DNA from: Microcystis panniformis FACHB-1757
GTDB taxonomy: Bacteria > Cyanobacteriota > Cyanobacteriia > Cyanobacteriales > Microcystaceae
NCBI RefSeq assembly: GCF_001264245.1
Contig: NZ_CP011339.1
Coordinates: 1,860,001 to 1,924,000, forward strand
Length of the DNA stretch: 64,000 nucleotides
Direction of reading: 5' to 3'
The position numbers and the translations under genes were made by a program. This document shows, piece by piece, positions 9,803 to 19,311 of this stretch. Every line of letters begins with the position of its first letter. The stretch's first letter is position 1. Below the pieces are notes generated by a model. That model was not told the DNA's origin, ran no database searches, and saw nothing but the letters and a program-made list of their open reading frames with translations.

Positions 9803-10383
9803 ATGGCACATTTTAAAACTTTACCCGATGACGTTTTAACTCAATTACAAAGAAAAGTAGGTTTTAGCTTGTCTAGAATAACTGAGTCTCTCGGTGCAGT
9901 TTCCCCTGCTTTGCATGAAAGTGTAGATGTCTGGAATCTACCCGCAAATGCAGTGGTTGAACCAAGCAACGATTTAACCCGTTTAGCTCGTCCATCAGGG
10001 CAATGGCATCTGCAAGTAAAATCAGATAATACCCCGATCGCCTATGCTCGCTCTAGCAGCCTTGGCAGTGAACCTACAGATTGGTCTGTGGATGGAATTT
10101 TTCAATCGGAATTAGCAGAAAATTCGATCAAGCTATTAGCTGGATTGATGAAAATATCCCTGAAGAAAATATCATAGTCAGATTATTAGTGATTCCAGCT
10201 TATCAAACCCATGCTTTATGGTTGATTGACGAAAGTAACATCAATAATCAAAAAATTCTTGTTATTGATGCTCCTCTTGAATATGGCTTTAATTTACCGC
10301 CCAGGATTGATAAACCTCAAGAAATAGAGCAATTTCTTAACCAACTACGCTCGGTTAAACACGCTGAAGGATTAACGGAATAG
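9803..10383 (+). CDS. Unknown protein co-transcribed with the cysteine protease, one frameshift
   Basis: Two overlapping frames: MAHFKTLPDDVLTQLQRKVGFSL...SVDGIFQSELAE and FDQAISWIDENIPEENIIVRLLVIPAYQTHALWLIDE.... One additional A in the A4 run at 10119-10122 joins them as ...ELAEKFDQAISWIDEN..., about 193 residues. It starts 6 bp after the protease stop, so the two are surely co-transcribed. No domain is recognised; it may be an accessory, inhibitor or chaperone of the protease. Confidence 0.6.
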
Positions 10384-10597
10384 GGTGGATAATTCTGCTC
10401 GGCAAAACCTAATCAGATGTTTAATATCGACAAAGCTGCCATTGTGCGGCACTAACAACAGGGATAAGCTGCCCGCGTATTTAAATTGCTTGTTGAGATG
10501 AGGCAAGAGGCAACAGTAAAGGGATTGGGGGAGAACTAATCTAAGGATAGGCGGTTAAAATGCGTCTTAGCTTATTCCCTATCTCAACAACAAAATT

Positions 10598-10631
10598 AAT
10601 AAATAGAGACGTACCGTAGATAATACGTCTC
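10598..10631 (-). terminator. Terminator downstream of vipp1
   Basis: The 8-bp arms GAGACGTA (10606-10613) and TACGTCTC (10624-10631) form a hairpin 15 bp past the vipp1 stop. On the minus strand it is followed by a T/A-rich tail. Confidence 0.6.
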
Positions 10632-10646
10632 GACGCTCTCAAAGTT

Positions 10647-11423
10647 TTACAGTTCTTTTAACTTCGATCGCAATTCCTCTAATTCCGCATCCACTGCCGA
10701 ATCCCTGACGGTGGTTGCTTGGGGTAAAGTGGGTTGACTACTAGAAGCTGTACCGGGTAATGCTCCCCCGGACATTTGTGCTTTTAGCATTGCTAATTCA
10801 TCATCCACATCGCTACCCGATTCTAGTGCAGCGAATTGACGTTCCATGTCGCTACCAGTGATTTCACCGATCGCTTGACTACGGGCTTCTATCTGCATAA
10901 CTTTTTCTTCCATGCGCTCAAAAGCGGACATGGAACTACTGGTATCGATACTGCCGAGGGTTTTTTGGATTTCTTCGTTAGCTTTTGCGGCTCTGGAGCG
11001 AGCTACTAACATATTTTTCTTGGTTTTTGCCTCAGAAATCTTACTTTCGAGCGCAATCAAGTTTTTTCTTAGACTTTCTACCTGTACTGTTTGCTGATCC
11101 AGTTGATTTTTGAGAATGGCGGCGGTTTCCGTGAAATCTTTCTTGCGTTTAAGAGCTTCCCTGGCGAGGTTTTCATCCCCTTTAGAAAGGGCTAATTTGG
11201 CTCTTTGTTCCCATTTATTGGCTTCTGACTGGTCTTTGCTGTATTTTTGTTCCGTTTGTCGTTGTTCAGCGATCGCTCTAGCGACCGCTTGACGTACCTG
11301 TACTAGATCCTCTTGCATATCACTGACAGCTTGTTCCAGCATTTTTTCTGGATCTTCAGCCTTGCTCACCATATCATTGAGGTTAGCTCGGACAACTCGG
11401 CTAAGGCGATCGAATAAACCCAT
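10647..11423 (-). CDS. vipp1: Vipp1/IM30 membrane-remodelling protein
   Basis: 258-residue PspA/IM30-family protein. The N-terminal amphipathic helix MGLFDRLSRVVRANLNDMVS binds membrane; the long coiled coil (to about residue 215) builds the ESCRT-III-like ring or rod. The C-terminal tail, a Ser/Pro linker followed by AVDAELEELRSKLKEL, distinguishes Vipp1 from PspA. Vipp1 is needed for thylakoid biogenesis and membrane repair. A second PspA-type gene lies upstream on the same strand with a non-coding element between them, so the pair may once have been an operon. Confidence 0.9.
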   Translation of the reverse strand: MGLFDRLSRVVRANLNDMVSKAEDPEKMLEQAVSDMQEDLVQVRQAVARAIAEQRQTEQKYSKDQSEANKWEQRAKLALSKGDENLAREALKRKKDFTETAAILKNQLDQQTVQVESLRKNLIALESKISEAKTKKNMLVARSRAAKANEEIQKTLGSIDTSSSMSAFERMEEKVMQIEARSQAIGEITGSDMERQFAALESGSDVDDELAMLKAQMSGGALPGTASSSQPTLPQATTVRDSAVDAELEELRSKLKEL

Positions 11424-11504
11424 GACGCTCTTGTTCCTCTCGGTGTGTACTAAATCAGTTAACTGTTCTTAAAATTTCCTATCTTGCCTAACGGCTCATC
11501 CTCT

Positions 11505-11853
11505 AATTTGACACTCTCCGCCCTAAAAGTGCGGAGATTCTTGGGCTGAATCCGGCCTCTACTAACTAAGTTAGCTTTGGACTTACAGTTTCATATCTAG
11601 TCCGACTACACCTATAAGGCAAGCACTCTTAAAGACTACTCCCCAAGCGTAAATTTCTGTGTGTCCCACAGTATTTAATTGTTTTGGGTTCTGACAGTTT
11701 GGACTTAATTAAACACCATTGACTGTTAGAAATTTTGAGATCACGGAGTAGGACGTTTAACCTGTTTGCTCACGTTCTCACGGTCGGAACCACTTGTGGG
11801 TATTTTAGCACAAGGCCATCCTAAAAGGACGGGGTTTTCAACCCAAATTTCTG
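11505..11853. repeat. Non-autonomous IS200/IS605-derived element (MITE/PATE)
   Basis: About 350 non-coding bp bounded by two sequences that match the ends of the element at 56.4-58.2 kb. On the left, TTGACACTCTCCGCC with hairpin CTCCGC/GCGGAG (11516-11536) corresponds to the end beside tnpB. On the right, a small hairpin plus GACGGGGTTTTCAACCCAAA (11828-11847) corresponds to the end beside tnpA. Neither transposase gene is present, so TnpA would be needed in trans. Boundaries are approximate. Confidence 0.65.
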
Positions 11854-11973
11854 ATCAACTACAGAAGCAATCAGCAGTCAGTATTCATCAGTCAGATGTG
11901 AGTTTACTGATTACTGATTACTGATTACTGATTACTGTTCACTGAAAATACACCCCACACCCCACACCCCACA

Positions 11974-12630
11974 TCACTCATCCAAGTTTTCTTGTTTTAA
12001 CTTGAGTAATTCCGCTTCAATTTGTTTTTGTCCCTCCAAATCTTGGAATTGTCGCTCTAAGGGGTCTTTATACTGGATTAAATCGGCTTGGGATTCGGCT
12101 TCTAGGACTTTTGCTTCTAATTTCTCGAAAATAGTCCCCATCTGACTGCTGTTCAAACTGCCCATAATTTCTTGAGCTTTTTGGCTGGCGCTCGCTGATC
12201 GCAATCTGGCCAGATAAAGGCTTTTCTGTGCTTTCATCTCAGCATATTTGCGTTCAATTGTCAAGAGTTCTTTCTTTAATTTTTGTATAATAGCCGTTTG
12301 TTGTTGCAGGGAGGTTTGTAGGGGGGTGATCTGACTTTGATAGGTTTGCCATTGGCTGAGAGCTTGACGGGCGAGTTCCTCGTTACCGTGATGTAGGGCT
12401 AATTGGGCGCGTTCGTGCCAAGTTTGCGCCGCTTTTTCCTGTTGTTGTCGTTGGCGCTCGGTGCGTTTCTGGGTAGCGACGGCTGCCGCCAGGGCTTGTC
12501 GCATTTGGATCAATTCCCCTTCCATCTCCAAGATCGCCTTTTCCAGCAGTTTTTCTGGATCTTGATTTTCCTGAATCAGACTATTGACTTGGGCGCGAAT
12601 TGCTTGGCCCATGCGCTCAAACAAACCCAT
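11974..12630 (-). CDS. pspA: PspA-type phage-shock/membrane-stress protein
   Basis: 218 residues, IM30 family: amphipathic start MGLFERMGQAIRAQVNSLIQ, then coiled coil to the end (LERQFQDLEGQKQIEAELLKLKQENLDE). It lacks the Vipp1 C-terminal linker and helix, so it is the PspA-like paralogue. Such proteins assemble on stressed membranes and limit proton leakage. It starts 22 bp past the stop of the upstream proline-rich membrane-protein gene; together with vipp1 downstream, these form a likely membrane-stress gene group. Confidence 0.85.
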   Translation of the reverse strand: MGLFERMGQAIRAQVNSLIQENQDPEKLLEKAILEMEGELIQMRQALAAAVATQKRTERQRQQQEKAAQTWHERAQLALHHGNEELARQALSQWQTYQSQITPLQTSLQQQTAIIQKLKKELLTIERKYAEMKAQKSLYLARLRSASASQKAQEIMGSLNSSQMGTIFEKLEAKVLEAESQADLIQYKDPLERQFQDLEGQKQIEAELLKLKQENLDE

Positions 12631-12652
12631 TACCGTCCTCCCGATACCAACC

Positions 12653-13547
12653 CTAATAGTTTACCGAAGTGCCGCTCCTATCAATAATGATAGAACTAGG
12701 GACGGGGGACTGGGAGGGATCGGCTGTTTCTGGGGGTGCCGGACTACTGGGAGAGGGAGAAGGGGATACTTGTAATTCTGGCGGTAACTGTTTCATTAAC
12801 TCCGTGGCATCCTGTCGGTTTTGATTAGCCAGACGACGGGCTTTTTCCCGTTGAAAAAAGGGTAAATTAGCGGGTGATTCTTCTCTTTGACGCAATTCCT
12901 CTAACATTCGTTCGTTAATTATCGCGGTCGAGGGGGCGGGGTTGACTTGGGGCGGTGGCGGTGGTGGTGCGGAAACTAGGGAAGATGCTGGAGGGGTACT
13001 GGGGTCCGGGGGGCGACGGGTAAAGATTGCTTGATCTTACTGACGGGTAATTGATGGGCCGGCATTGGGGATGGTGGCGGATTCGGGGGTAAGAGGGCAT
13101 TAGTCAGATTGATAGCGGTGGGGGGACTCTGAACCACTGGTGGGGCGGGAATGTTAGTTATCGGGCTAGTTTTAACCGGAGGAGCGGGAATATTAACGAT
13201 CGGACTGGTTTGAGGAGTTTTCTGTACTGGACGAGCGATCGCTATCAATCGCTCGAGGTGGCGGGAGTTATTTGGGTGCTGCTCGCGGGGGAATTCTCAG
13301 CTTTGCTCGGGGTGGGGGTGGTGCTGGTTAACCATTGATTGAGACTGAGGAGACTATTAGCAATTAAAAAGATCACCATTGCCCGGATGCCCCAAGGGGT
13401 AAAAAAGACATCTTTAGCTGGGGGATAGACGTTAATGACAGCAGCTTCTAGGTATTCTGGTTCCTGAGCGGGATCGATGGCTGAACTGGGTTGATGGACG
13501 ATCGAGAGAGGCAAATCTTGGGAGGATGGGGATCGATCGGATTTCAT
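12653..13547 (-). CDS. Single-span membrane protein with proline-rich linker, two frameshifts
   Basis: Three frames read as one protein of about 298 residues. A cytoplasmic N-terminus leads to a membrane segment, WGIRAMVIFLIANSLLSLNQWL (about residues 52-73). After it come a long Pro-rich linker (IPAPPVKTSPITNIPAPP..., SAPPPPPPPQVNPAP) and a helical C-terminus, INERMLEELRQREESPANLPFFQREKARRLANQN. The first join needs one extra T near 13246, the second one extra base in the G6 run at 13008-13013. The Pro-rich linker suggests a TonB/TolA-like spanning or scaffold role. It is adjacent to pspA on the same strand and divergent from the DUF721 gene. No family is recognised. Confidence 0.65.
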
Positions 13548-13625
13548 GAGGGTATTAAAGGTTATGCTGAAAAGTTAGCAGGTTTTTTCGTCCTAGTCTA
13601 ACGTGGTACTCTCTAGATTTTCCAG

Positions 13626-14186
13626 ATGTCTTTACATTCTCTTGACAAAATTTTGGCGGCTATTACTCAACAGGCGGGTTGGGAAGAATATCGCCACTAT
13701 GAGCAAGTGCTGCAATTATGGCCAAAAATTATTAATCCCCGTCTGCTGGAGCAAACCCGGCCTTTTTCCCTCAATCGCGGGGTTTTATCGGTGGCTACCA
13801 GTAGCGCCACTTTAGCACAGGAATTGTCTTTACAACGCTATAGCTTATTAAAACGGCTTAATAGTCAGTTAGAGACTCCCCTGAGCGATATCCGCTTTTC
13901 TGCTGCCCGTTGGCAGCAAGATAGTCAGTTAATTCCTCTAGAAGCGATCGCACCTAAATCCCTGAGAGATCATCCTAGTTATGTCACCCCGGAAAAACCG
14001 CCAGAAAATCCCCAGCAACCGGACAGTTTAGAGAGTTGGAGCCAGAAAATACTTCAGAGAAATCGAGCCTGGCCGATTTGTCCTCGTTGTCAGTCTCCCA
14101 GTCCCCCCGGAGAGCTTGAGCGTTGGCAATGTTGTGCTTTTTGTTTTGCCCAGTCGGGCGGAGTAAAAGATTCAATTTTTTTATAG
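13626..14186 (+). CDS. DUF721/DciA-like protein with C-terminal zinc ribbon
   Basis: 186 residues. The N-terminal ~95 (LDKILAAITQQAGWEEYRHYEQVLQLWPKII..., GVLSVATSSATLAQELSLQRYSLLKRLN) match the DUF721 fold of DciA, the ancestral loader of replicative helicase DnaB. The C-terminus has CPRCQSPSPPGELERWQCCAFC, a likely four-Cys zinc site absent from many homologues. A replication role is inferred from the family. It is divergent from the Pro-rich membrane-protein gene with a 78-bp shared promoter region. Confidence 0.75.
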   Translation: MSLHSLDKILAAITQQAGWEEYRHYEQVLQLWPKIINPRLLEQTRPFSLNRGVLSVATSSATLAQELSLQRYSLLKRLNSQLETPLSDIRFSAARWQQDSQLIPLEAIAPKSLRDHPSYVTPEKPPENPQQPDSLESWSQKILQRNRAWPICPRCQSPSPPGELERWQCCAFCFAQSGGVKDSIFL

Positions 14187-14562
14187 TCTTGTGGAAAGAG
14201 TGCTTTTGAGTCGGGAATCAATAGGACTATCTTTTCTGTCTTAATTGAACCTGTATTCATCAATTCTATTCGGCTAAGGCTTGATCCCCGGTTTGTTATC
14301 GGCGATACTAGAGCCGATAACCGCGGCCACAACTGAGTTAAACTCCTCTGTTTTGAGACAGTGCTGCTTTTTGCAAAGTAACTGTTAAAAGATTCTAAAA
14401 ATAAAATTTTTTTTGGGGATCACTAAAAACTATATGGCGTATCAGTCCTAGCTATGCTAGTCAGGAAAATACCCTTGGCACGGGGTAGGACAATATTACA
14501 CAGAGCGAAAAGAGAGTCATCCCTTGAGTTCCTTATAATCATCTTCCTTTTAAAGCCAACCC
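14187..14562. other. Intergenic, no feature recognised
   Basis: 376 bp with no credible ORF and no RNA gene or convincing terminator identified by eye. The upstream region of the small Cys protein gene presumably contains its promoter. Confidence 0.4.
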
Positions 14563-14838
14563 ATGCAAGCCGCAAACTTTCTTACTTCTTCCTGTCGATA
14601 CTGCCGATACTATCAAACCCAAGGTCGGCGCGGTGGCACTTGTCAACAACTAGATGTTCCCGTCGAAGCTCATTGGAAAGCCTGCGCTCTAGCGATGCCT
14701 CCTTTTGGCACTGAATGGCAACAACTCAATCGGGTGGTTAGTTTAGAACAGTCTCTAGAATTAACCTGTGCAGTGTCGCCCACTCCCGTGGTGGTTTCCC
14801 CTAGTCGTCATGCTCCCCGACAACCGATCGCAGTTTAG
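14563..14838 (+). CDS. Small cysteine-motif protein, unknown function
   Basis: 91 residues starting MQAANFLTSSCRYCRYYQTQGRRGGTCQQL, with Cys in the pattern CxxC...C and a later C in HWKACALAMPPF. The arrangement suggests a metal site or a redox-active disulfide. The hydrophilic tail is Pro/Val rich. It resembles small conserved cyanobacterial proteins, but I cannot name a function. Confidence 0.65.
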   Translation: MQAANFLTSSCRYCRYYQTQGRRGGTCQQLDVPVEAHWKACALAMPPFGTEWQQLNRVVSLEQSLELTCAVSPTPVVVSPSRHAPRQPIAV

Positions 14839-15116
14839 AGTGTCTAGGTCCTAAACAGGAGCAAAAAATTGGCGTTGCCCATTAAAAATATGAATTCACC
14901 CTCCCACATCTTTCAGGGCGCTATTTTTGAGATAATAGATGAGTTGATTGCTAAGATAAAGCTGGGAAAAGCAGAATTGCTGTAGAAAGTATTCAGGAGT
15001 TGAGAGTTGGGGTTTTAGGGTTTTGGGGTATTAGTTGAAATTCCCCTATCTCCCCACACCCCATACCCCACACCCCACACCCCGCACCCCACTTCCCTAT
15101 AATTAATGTCGCCAGA
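14839..15116. other. Intergenic with C-rich simple repeat before bvdR
   Basis: 278 bp. The last ~60 bp (15048-15100) consist of CCCCACACC-type repeats directly upstream of bvdR. No ORF or RNA gene was recognised. Confidence 0.5.
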
Positions 15117-16115
15117 ATGCCCCTGATGACTTCTCCTCGTCCCCTAAAAATTGGTATAGTTGGCACAGGGTTCGCCGCTCAACGTCGCGCTGAAAGCTTG
15201 CAAGCAGACGATCGCGCCCAGCTTCTGTATTTTAGCGGTAATAGTCCCGAATCAATCGCTAATTTCTCGCAAAAATACCAAATTTCTGCCCTAGATTCGG
15301 CAATAAGCCTGGCCAGTCATCCTGATCTCGATCTGATTGTCATTGCCAACGTTAATCAGGCCCATGCCTCGATCGCCCGTACTGCCTTAAAATCTGGTAA
15401 GCACGTTATCGTCGAGTATCCTCTGGCTTTTCACCCGGCAGCGGCAGCAGAATTAATCACCCTAGCCGAAACCGAGAACAAATTACTGCACGTCGAACAT
15501 ATTGAACTTTTGGGGGGACTGCATCAAACCCAACAGCAGTATTTAGACAGCCTCGGCAATATCCACCTAGCCCGTTATACCACAATCGCCCCCGGCAGAC
15601 CAGCACCCCGGCGCTGGACATTTCATCGGGATTTATTCGGTTTTCCTTTAATTGCTGCTCTTTCTCGTATCCATCGCTTTACTAATTTATTTGGGGAAGT
15701 GGAGTCCGTATCCTGTCATTGTCGTTATTGGAATGTCCCAGAATCCAATTATTTTCTGGCCTGTTTGTGTGAGGCGCAGTTATTATTTAAAAATGGCTTA
15801 ATTGCCGAAGTTACCTACGGCAAAGGGGAAGTTTTTTGGCAAAATGAGCGAACTTTCACTATTCATGGTGAGGGGGGCAGCTTAATTTTTGAAGGGGAAA
15901 CAGGGCAGTTAATTAATAGTGAAGGTAGCCAAGCTTTAGAAGTGGAAACCCGTCGTGGTCTTTTTGCTAAAGATACCGCCATGGTGCTAGATTATCTGTT
16001 CGATCGGGTTCCTCTTTATGTTACTCCCCAAGCCAGTCTTTATGCCCTAGAAGTGGCCTATGCTGCCTATCAATCTTCTTTGTCGGGAAAAACAGTTTTT
16101 CTCGGGGCCAATTAA
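15117..16115 (+). CDS. bvdR: Biliverdin reductase
   Basis: 332 residues, Gfo/Idh/MocA fold. The Rossmann motif KIGIVGTGFAAQRRAE (about residues 11-26) is followed by the substrate-side motif HVEHIELLGG, then PAPRRWTFHRDLFGFPLIAALSRIHRFT and TYGKGEVFWQNERTFTIHG. These segments are those of cyanobacterial BvdR, which reduces biliverdin IXalpha to bilirubin with NAD(P)H and affects phycobiliprotein formation. A second in-frame ATG lies 9 bases in, so the start is uncertain by three residues. It converges on the permease gene, ending 6 bp from it. Confidence 0.88.
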   Translation: MPLMTSPRPLKIGIVGTGFAAQRRAESLQADDRAQLLYFSGNSPESIANFSQKYQISALDSAISLASHPDLDLIVIANVNQAHASIARTALKSGKHVIVEYPLAFHPAAAAELITLAETENKLLHVEHIELLGGLHQTQQQYLDSLGNIHLARYTTIAPGRPAPRRWTFHRDLFGFPLIAALSRIHRFTNLFGEVESVSCHCRYWNVPESNYFLACLCEAQLLFKNGLIAEVTYGKGEVFWQNERTFTIHGEGGSLIFEGETGQLINSEGSQALEVETRRGLFAKDTAMVLDYLFDRVPLYVTPQASLYALEVAYAAYQSSLSGKTVFLGAN

Positions 16116-16121
16116 ACCGAC

Positions 16122-17072
16122 TTAGACTTTTTGAATTAACTTTCTGCCTAGTAAACCCTGGGGACGAACTAACAACATAATAAAGAGAATAGCAAAAGCG
16201 ATCGCTTCTCGATAACCGGAATATTCTGCGGGAACAAAAGCTTCGGCAATACCCAATAATAAACCACCGATTACCGCTCCGGGGATACTTCCCAATCCCC
16301 CTAAAACGATCACTCCTAAACCTTTTAATCCGAAAGCAATGCCGAAATAGGGGCCAGCGATACTAACACTAGAACCGACTAAAGTTCCTGCTAAACCTGC
16401 CAAGGCACCACTAATAAAAAAGGTAATCACAATAAATTTTTCGGGATTGATACCCAACAAACTGGCAGTGGTAACATCTTCAGCTACCGCTTGTAAAGCT
16501 TTGCCCATTTTGGTAAAATTAACCCAGTAAGTTAGTAAAGCTACCATAACTGCTGAAACCAGAAAAATAATAATCTGAATTGTGCGAATTGCCACCGGGC
16601 GATCGGCTGTACCGAAATTAATTGCGGGGGGAAGATTGCCATAGATCCCATCGGGAAAAGTATAAATTTCTGCCCCGAATAAGTATTGAATGACATTGAC
16701 AATCACCACGGCTGCCCCTAGGCTAGAAACCAGAGTTAAGAGAGAATCGGAACCCCGTACCCGGAGGGGTTTAAAGGCCAATCTTTCCAGAAGAACCGAG
16801 GTGAAACCTGAAAGGATACAGCCTAGCAAGAGTGCTAAAAAAAAGGGTAAGGAAAAGGGTAATTTGGCATTAGCCAATAAACCATTAAACCCGAAAACTC
16901 CCCCCGCTAGAGCGTAGGTAAAATAGGCACCGAGGGTAAAAATTGCGCCATGGGCAAAATTGATAATCCCTAAAATGGAAAAAATCAAAGTGTAACCGAG
17001 GGCAAAAATAGCATAGACACTACCGATCGATAAACCGTTTAAAACCTGTTGAAAAATCGTTACTAGATCCAT
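16122..17072 (-). CDS. livH: Branched-chain/neutral amino-acid ABC transporter permease (LivH/NatD type)
   Basis: 316 residues of multiple membrane spans. Family motifs: NGLSIGSVYAIFALGYTLIFSILGIINFAHGAIFTLGA at the start, the cytoplasmic-loop motif QAVAEDVTTASLLGINPEKFIVITFFISGALAGLAG, and GLGSIPGAVIGGLLLGIAEAF. One of two permeases of a high-affinity amino-acid importer; in cyanobacteria the NatA-E system is the close match. No ATPase or binding-protein gene is nearby, as is common when nat genes are scattered. Separated by 12 bp from lgt on the same strand. Confidence 0.85.
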   Translation of the reverse strand: MDLVTIFQQVLNGLSIGSVYAIFALGYTLIFSILGIINFAHGAIFTLGAYFTYALAGGVFGFNGLLANAKLPFSLPFFLALLLGCILSGFTSVLLERLAFKPLRVRGSDSLLTLVSSLGAAVVIVNVIQYLFGAEIYTFPDGIYGNLPPAINFGTADRPVAIRTIQIIIFLVSAVMVALLTYWVNFTKMGKALQAVAEDVTTASLLGINPEKFIVITFFISGALAGLAGTLVGSSVSIAGPYFGIAFGLKGLGVIVLGGLGSIPGAVIGGLLLGIAEAFVPAEYSGYREAIAFAILFIMLLVRPQGLLGRKLIQKV

Positions 17073-17084
17073 TGTCAGGGTTAG

Positions 17085-17936
17085 CTAGGGTAACTTTTGA
17101 TTATAACTGACGGTCGCCACCACATCCGGTAAAGGACGCTGCAGTTTATATAACCAGAATAAACCGAAAATACCAACAGCGATCGCCGCCAAACTAATTA
17201 TTTGTGCCATTTTCAAAAGCCCAAACATTAAACTATCGGTGCGTAGTCCCTCGATCCAGAATCTACCTAGACTGTAGGCGATAAAATAGACTAGGGTAAG
17301 GGTGCCAATTTTTAATTTACTGGGGTGTTTTAACCCCCAGAAAAATAGATAGATGAGTAGGGCAAAAACTGCCAGATTCCAGAGAGATTCGTAGAGAAAA
17401 GTGGGGTGAAAATAATCGACGGTGATATATTTTAAAGGACGACTAGCGGGAGGAATAAACAACCTCCAAGGTAAATTAGTCGGACTGCCAAAAGCTTCCG
17501 AATTAAAAAAGTTACCCCAACGTCCAATCGCTTGACCGAGAATAACTGAAGGAGCCACCAGATCGAGTAATTGCCAAAGAGAAACTCGATTAATGCGAGC
17601 AAAGATTAGGGCTGCCAGCAAACCCCCGATAATTGCCCCGTGAATAGCGATACCTCCCTTCCAAATGGCGATAATATCAGCAGGATTTTGCGCGTATTCT
17701 TGCCACTGAAAGAGAACATAGTACAAACGGGCTGCAGGTATGGCCCCCACTACTAACCAAATAGCCAAATCAGCGATTAAATCGGGATTGATCGCTCTTT
17801 TTTGGGCGAGGTACTGGGAGAGGGTGACACCCAATAATACCGCCATAGCGATGAGAAATCCATACCAGCGCACCGAAATCGGTCCGATCTCCCAGAGGAT
17901 CGGGCCGGGGGACTGAAAGACAAAACCTAAGAGCAT
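17085..17936 (-). CDS. lgt: Prolipoprotein diacylglyceryl transferase
   Basis: 283 residues, polytopic inner-membrane enzyme. It transfers diacylglycerol from phosphatidylglycerol to the lipobox Cys of prolipoproteins. The Lgt signature GQAIGRWGNFFNSEAFG is present, as are the N-terminal GPISVRWYGFLIAMA and the periplasmic HPTFLYESLWN. Full length. It may share a transcript with the downstream permease gene. Confidence 0.93.
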   Translation of the reverse strand: MLLGFVFQSPGPILWEIGPISVRWYGFLIAMAVLLGVTLSQYLAQKRAINPDLIADLAIWLVVGAIPAARLYYVLFQWQEYAQNPADIIAIWKGGIAIHGAIIGGLLAALIFARINRVSLWQLLDLVAPSVILGQAIGRWGNFFNSEAFGSPTNLPWRLFIPPASRPLKYITVDYFHPTFLYESLWNLAVFALLIYLFFWGLKHPSKLKIGTLTLVYFIAYSLGRFWIEGLRTDSLMFGLLKMAQIISLAAIAVGIFGLFWLYKLQRPLPDVVATVSYNQKLP

Positions 17937-18009
17937 AAAATTATTAAGAATAAAAAATTTTATCTTTCCTATAGTATCTTATGCTATGATTGAATACGGT
18001 AATACATTT

Positions 18010-18092
18010 GCGGATGTGGCGGAATTGGTAGACGCGCTAGATTTAGGTTCTAGTATCTTTTTGATGTGTGGGTTCGAGTCCCTCCATCCGCA
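18010..18092 (+). tRNA. tRNA-Leu (UAG anticodon)
   Basis: An 83-nt class II tRNA. The acceptor arms GCGGATG (18010-18016) and CATCCGC (18085-18091) pair, with discriminator A at 18092. The anticodon stem CTAGA/TCTAG flanks loop TTTAGGT with anticodon TAG. There is a long variable arm, and the T-loop is GGGTTCGAGTCCC. CCA is not encoded. A possible -10 box, TATGCT, lies about 25 bp upstream. Confidence 0.97.
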
Positions 18093-18258
18093 TTAACCTT
18101 CGGGTCGATGAAGTGTAACCTGATTTGGTATTGACGACCGACGACCCAAAACAAAGACTTCTTACCGATTCAGGAGAGAGGCGACTTCTCGTTTTAGTAA
18201 ATTCAGGCATTTTGTTCGATAAATAAGGATTCTTTCAGTTCAAAAACTCTTTGGTTTG

Positions 18259-18363
18259 TAAGTACCTAAGCAAAATTAATTACACATTTCGATAAAGCTT
18301 TTGCCTCTTGCCTATTGCCTCTTGCCTGTCTTCACTAGGAAATTTATTTTGCATGACTACTTA
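18259..18363. repeat. 101-bp MITE related to the IS630-type element at 19.3-20.4 kb
   Basis: The element at 18261-18361 begins AGTACCTAAGCAAAATTAAT and ends with the complement of AGTAGTCATGCAAAATAAAT, the same termini as the IS630-type element 1 kb away. TA flanks both sides (18259-18260 and 18362-18363), the usual duplication for this family. No coding capacity. Confidence 0.8.
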
Positions 18364-19311
18364 TTTTTTCCTTTTGACGGCTGACTCAGACAATGCTGAC
18401 TCAACCAGAGGTTTTAAAATTTTTTAGAGGAAGTCTAATATCATTTTGCAAAAGTAATGACAGACTTAGTTGGTCATTAAACCTCTTGCCTAATTAATTT
18501 TTGATGGTTCAAAAATGAGAAAAATAGGCTCTTCTGGTTTTCGTGTGTTAATTTTTGTTATGAATTAAAGCAAGCAAACAGCTTAAGTCGAAGATGTTCA
18601 AAATTGGTAAATCCATAACTCATTCTTTTAATAAGCTTTATTTTGGTATTCATTCCCTCAATTAATCCGTTGGTTGTCTGATTTTCAAAGTAATTACAAA
18701 TACCTGGCAAATGCTTCTGGATCATCCTGGCACTACTTTGATATAATATCCCGCCTATTCTTATCCATTTTTCCAATTTTCTCTCAGCACCTCTGAACGT
18801 TCTACTACTTTGATAAATTTGTCTAATTTCTTCTTTCATTTCCCCGGCTATTCCTAAGCATGGATGTTCTTTTAAGATAACTTCTAGTTGTTGTTTTTGC
18901 TCGTCCTTTAAGTCCTCTTTATTCTTCCATAATAAATGAGGTAATCCTTTTTCATGCACCCCCATTAACTTTCTCAATTTATTAAGCTCGTCATTGATGA
19001 TAGCCATTACATGAAAACGGTCATAGATGATTTTAGCATTGGGAAATAATTCCTTGATCACTGCTGTAAATCCTGACCACATATCGACGCTCACTTCTTT
19101 CACTTTCTCCCGAACTGCGTCTGGCTGTGCTTTTAAGGCTTCCATTAATTCTTCTTGCTTATGTCCTTTAATCACATCTAGTAAAATTTTCTTGTCCATA
19201 TCTACGACCGTTGTGATGAAATCTTTATGTCCTTTTAAGTTACTAAATTCATCTAAGCTTATTCGTTCTGGTGCTTCCCACTCTTCCTTTTCTAGGCTCT
19301 TCGTTACTTGG

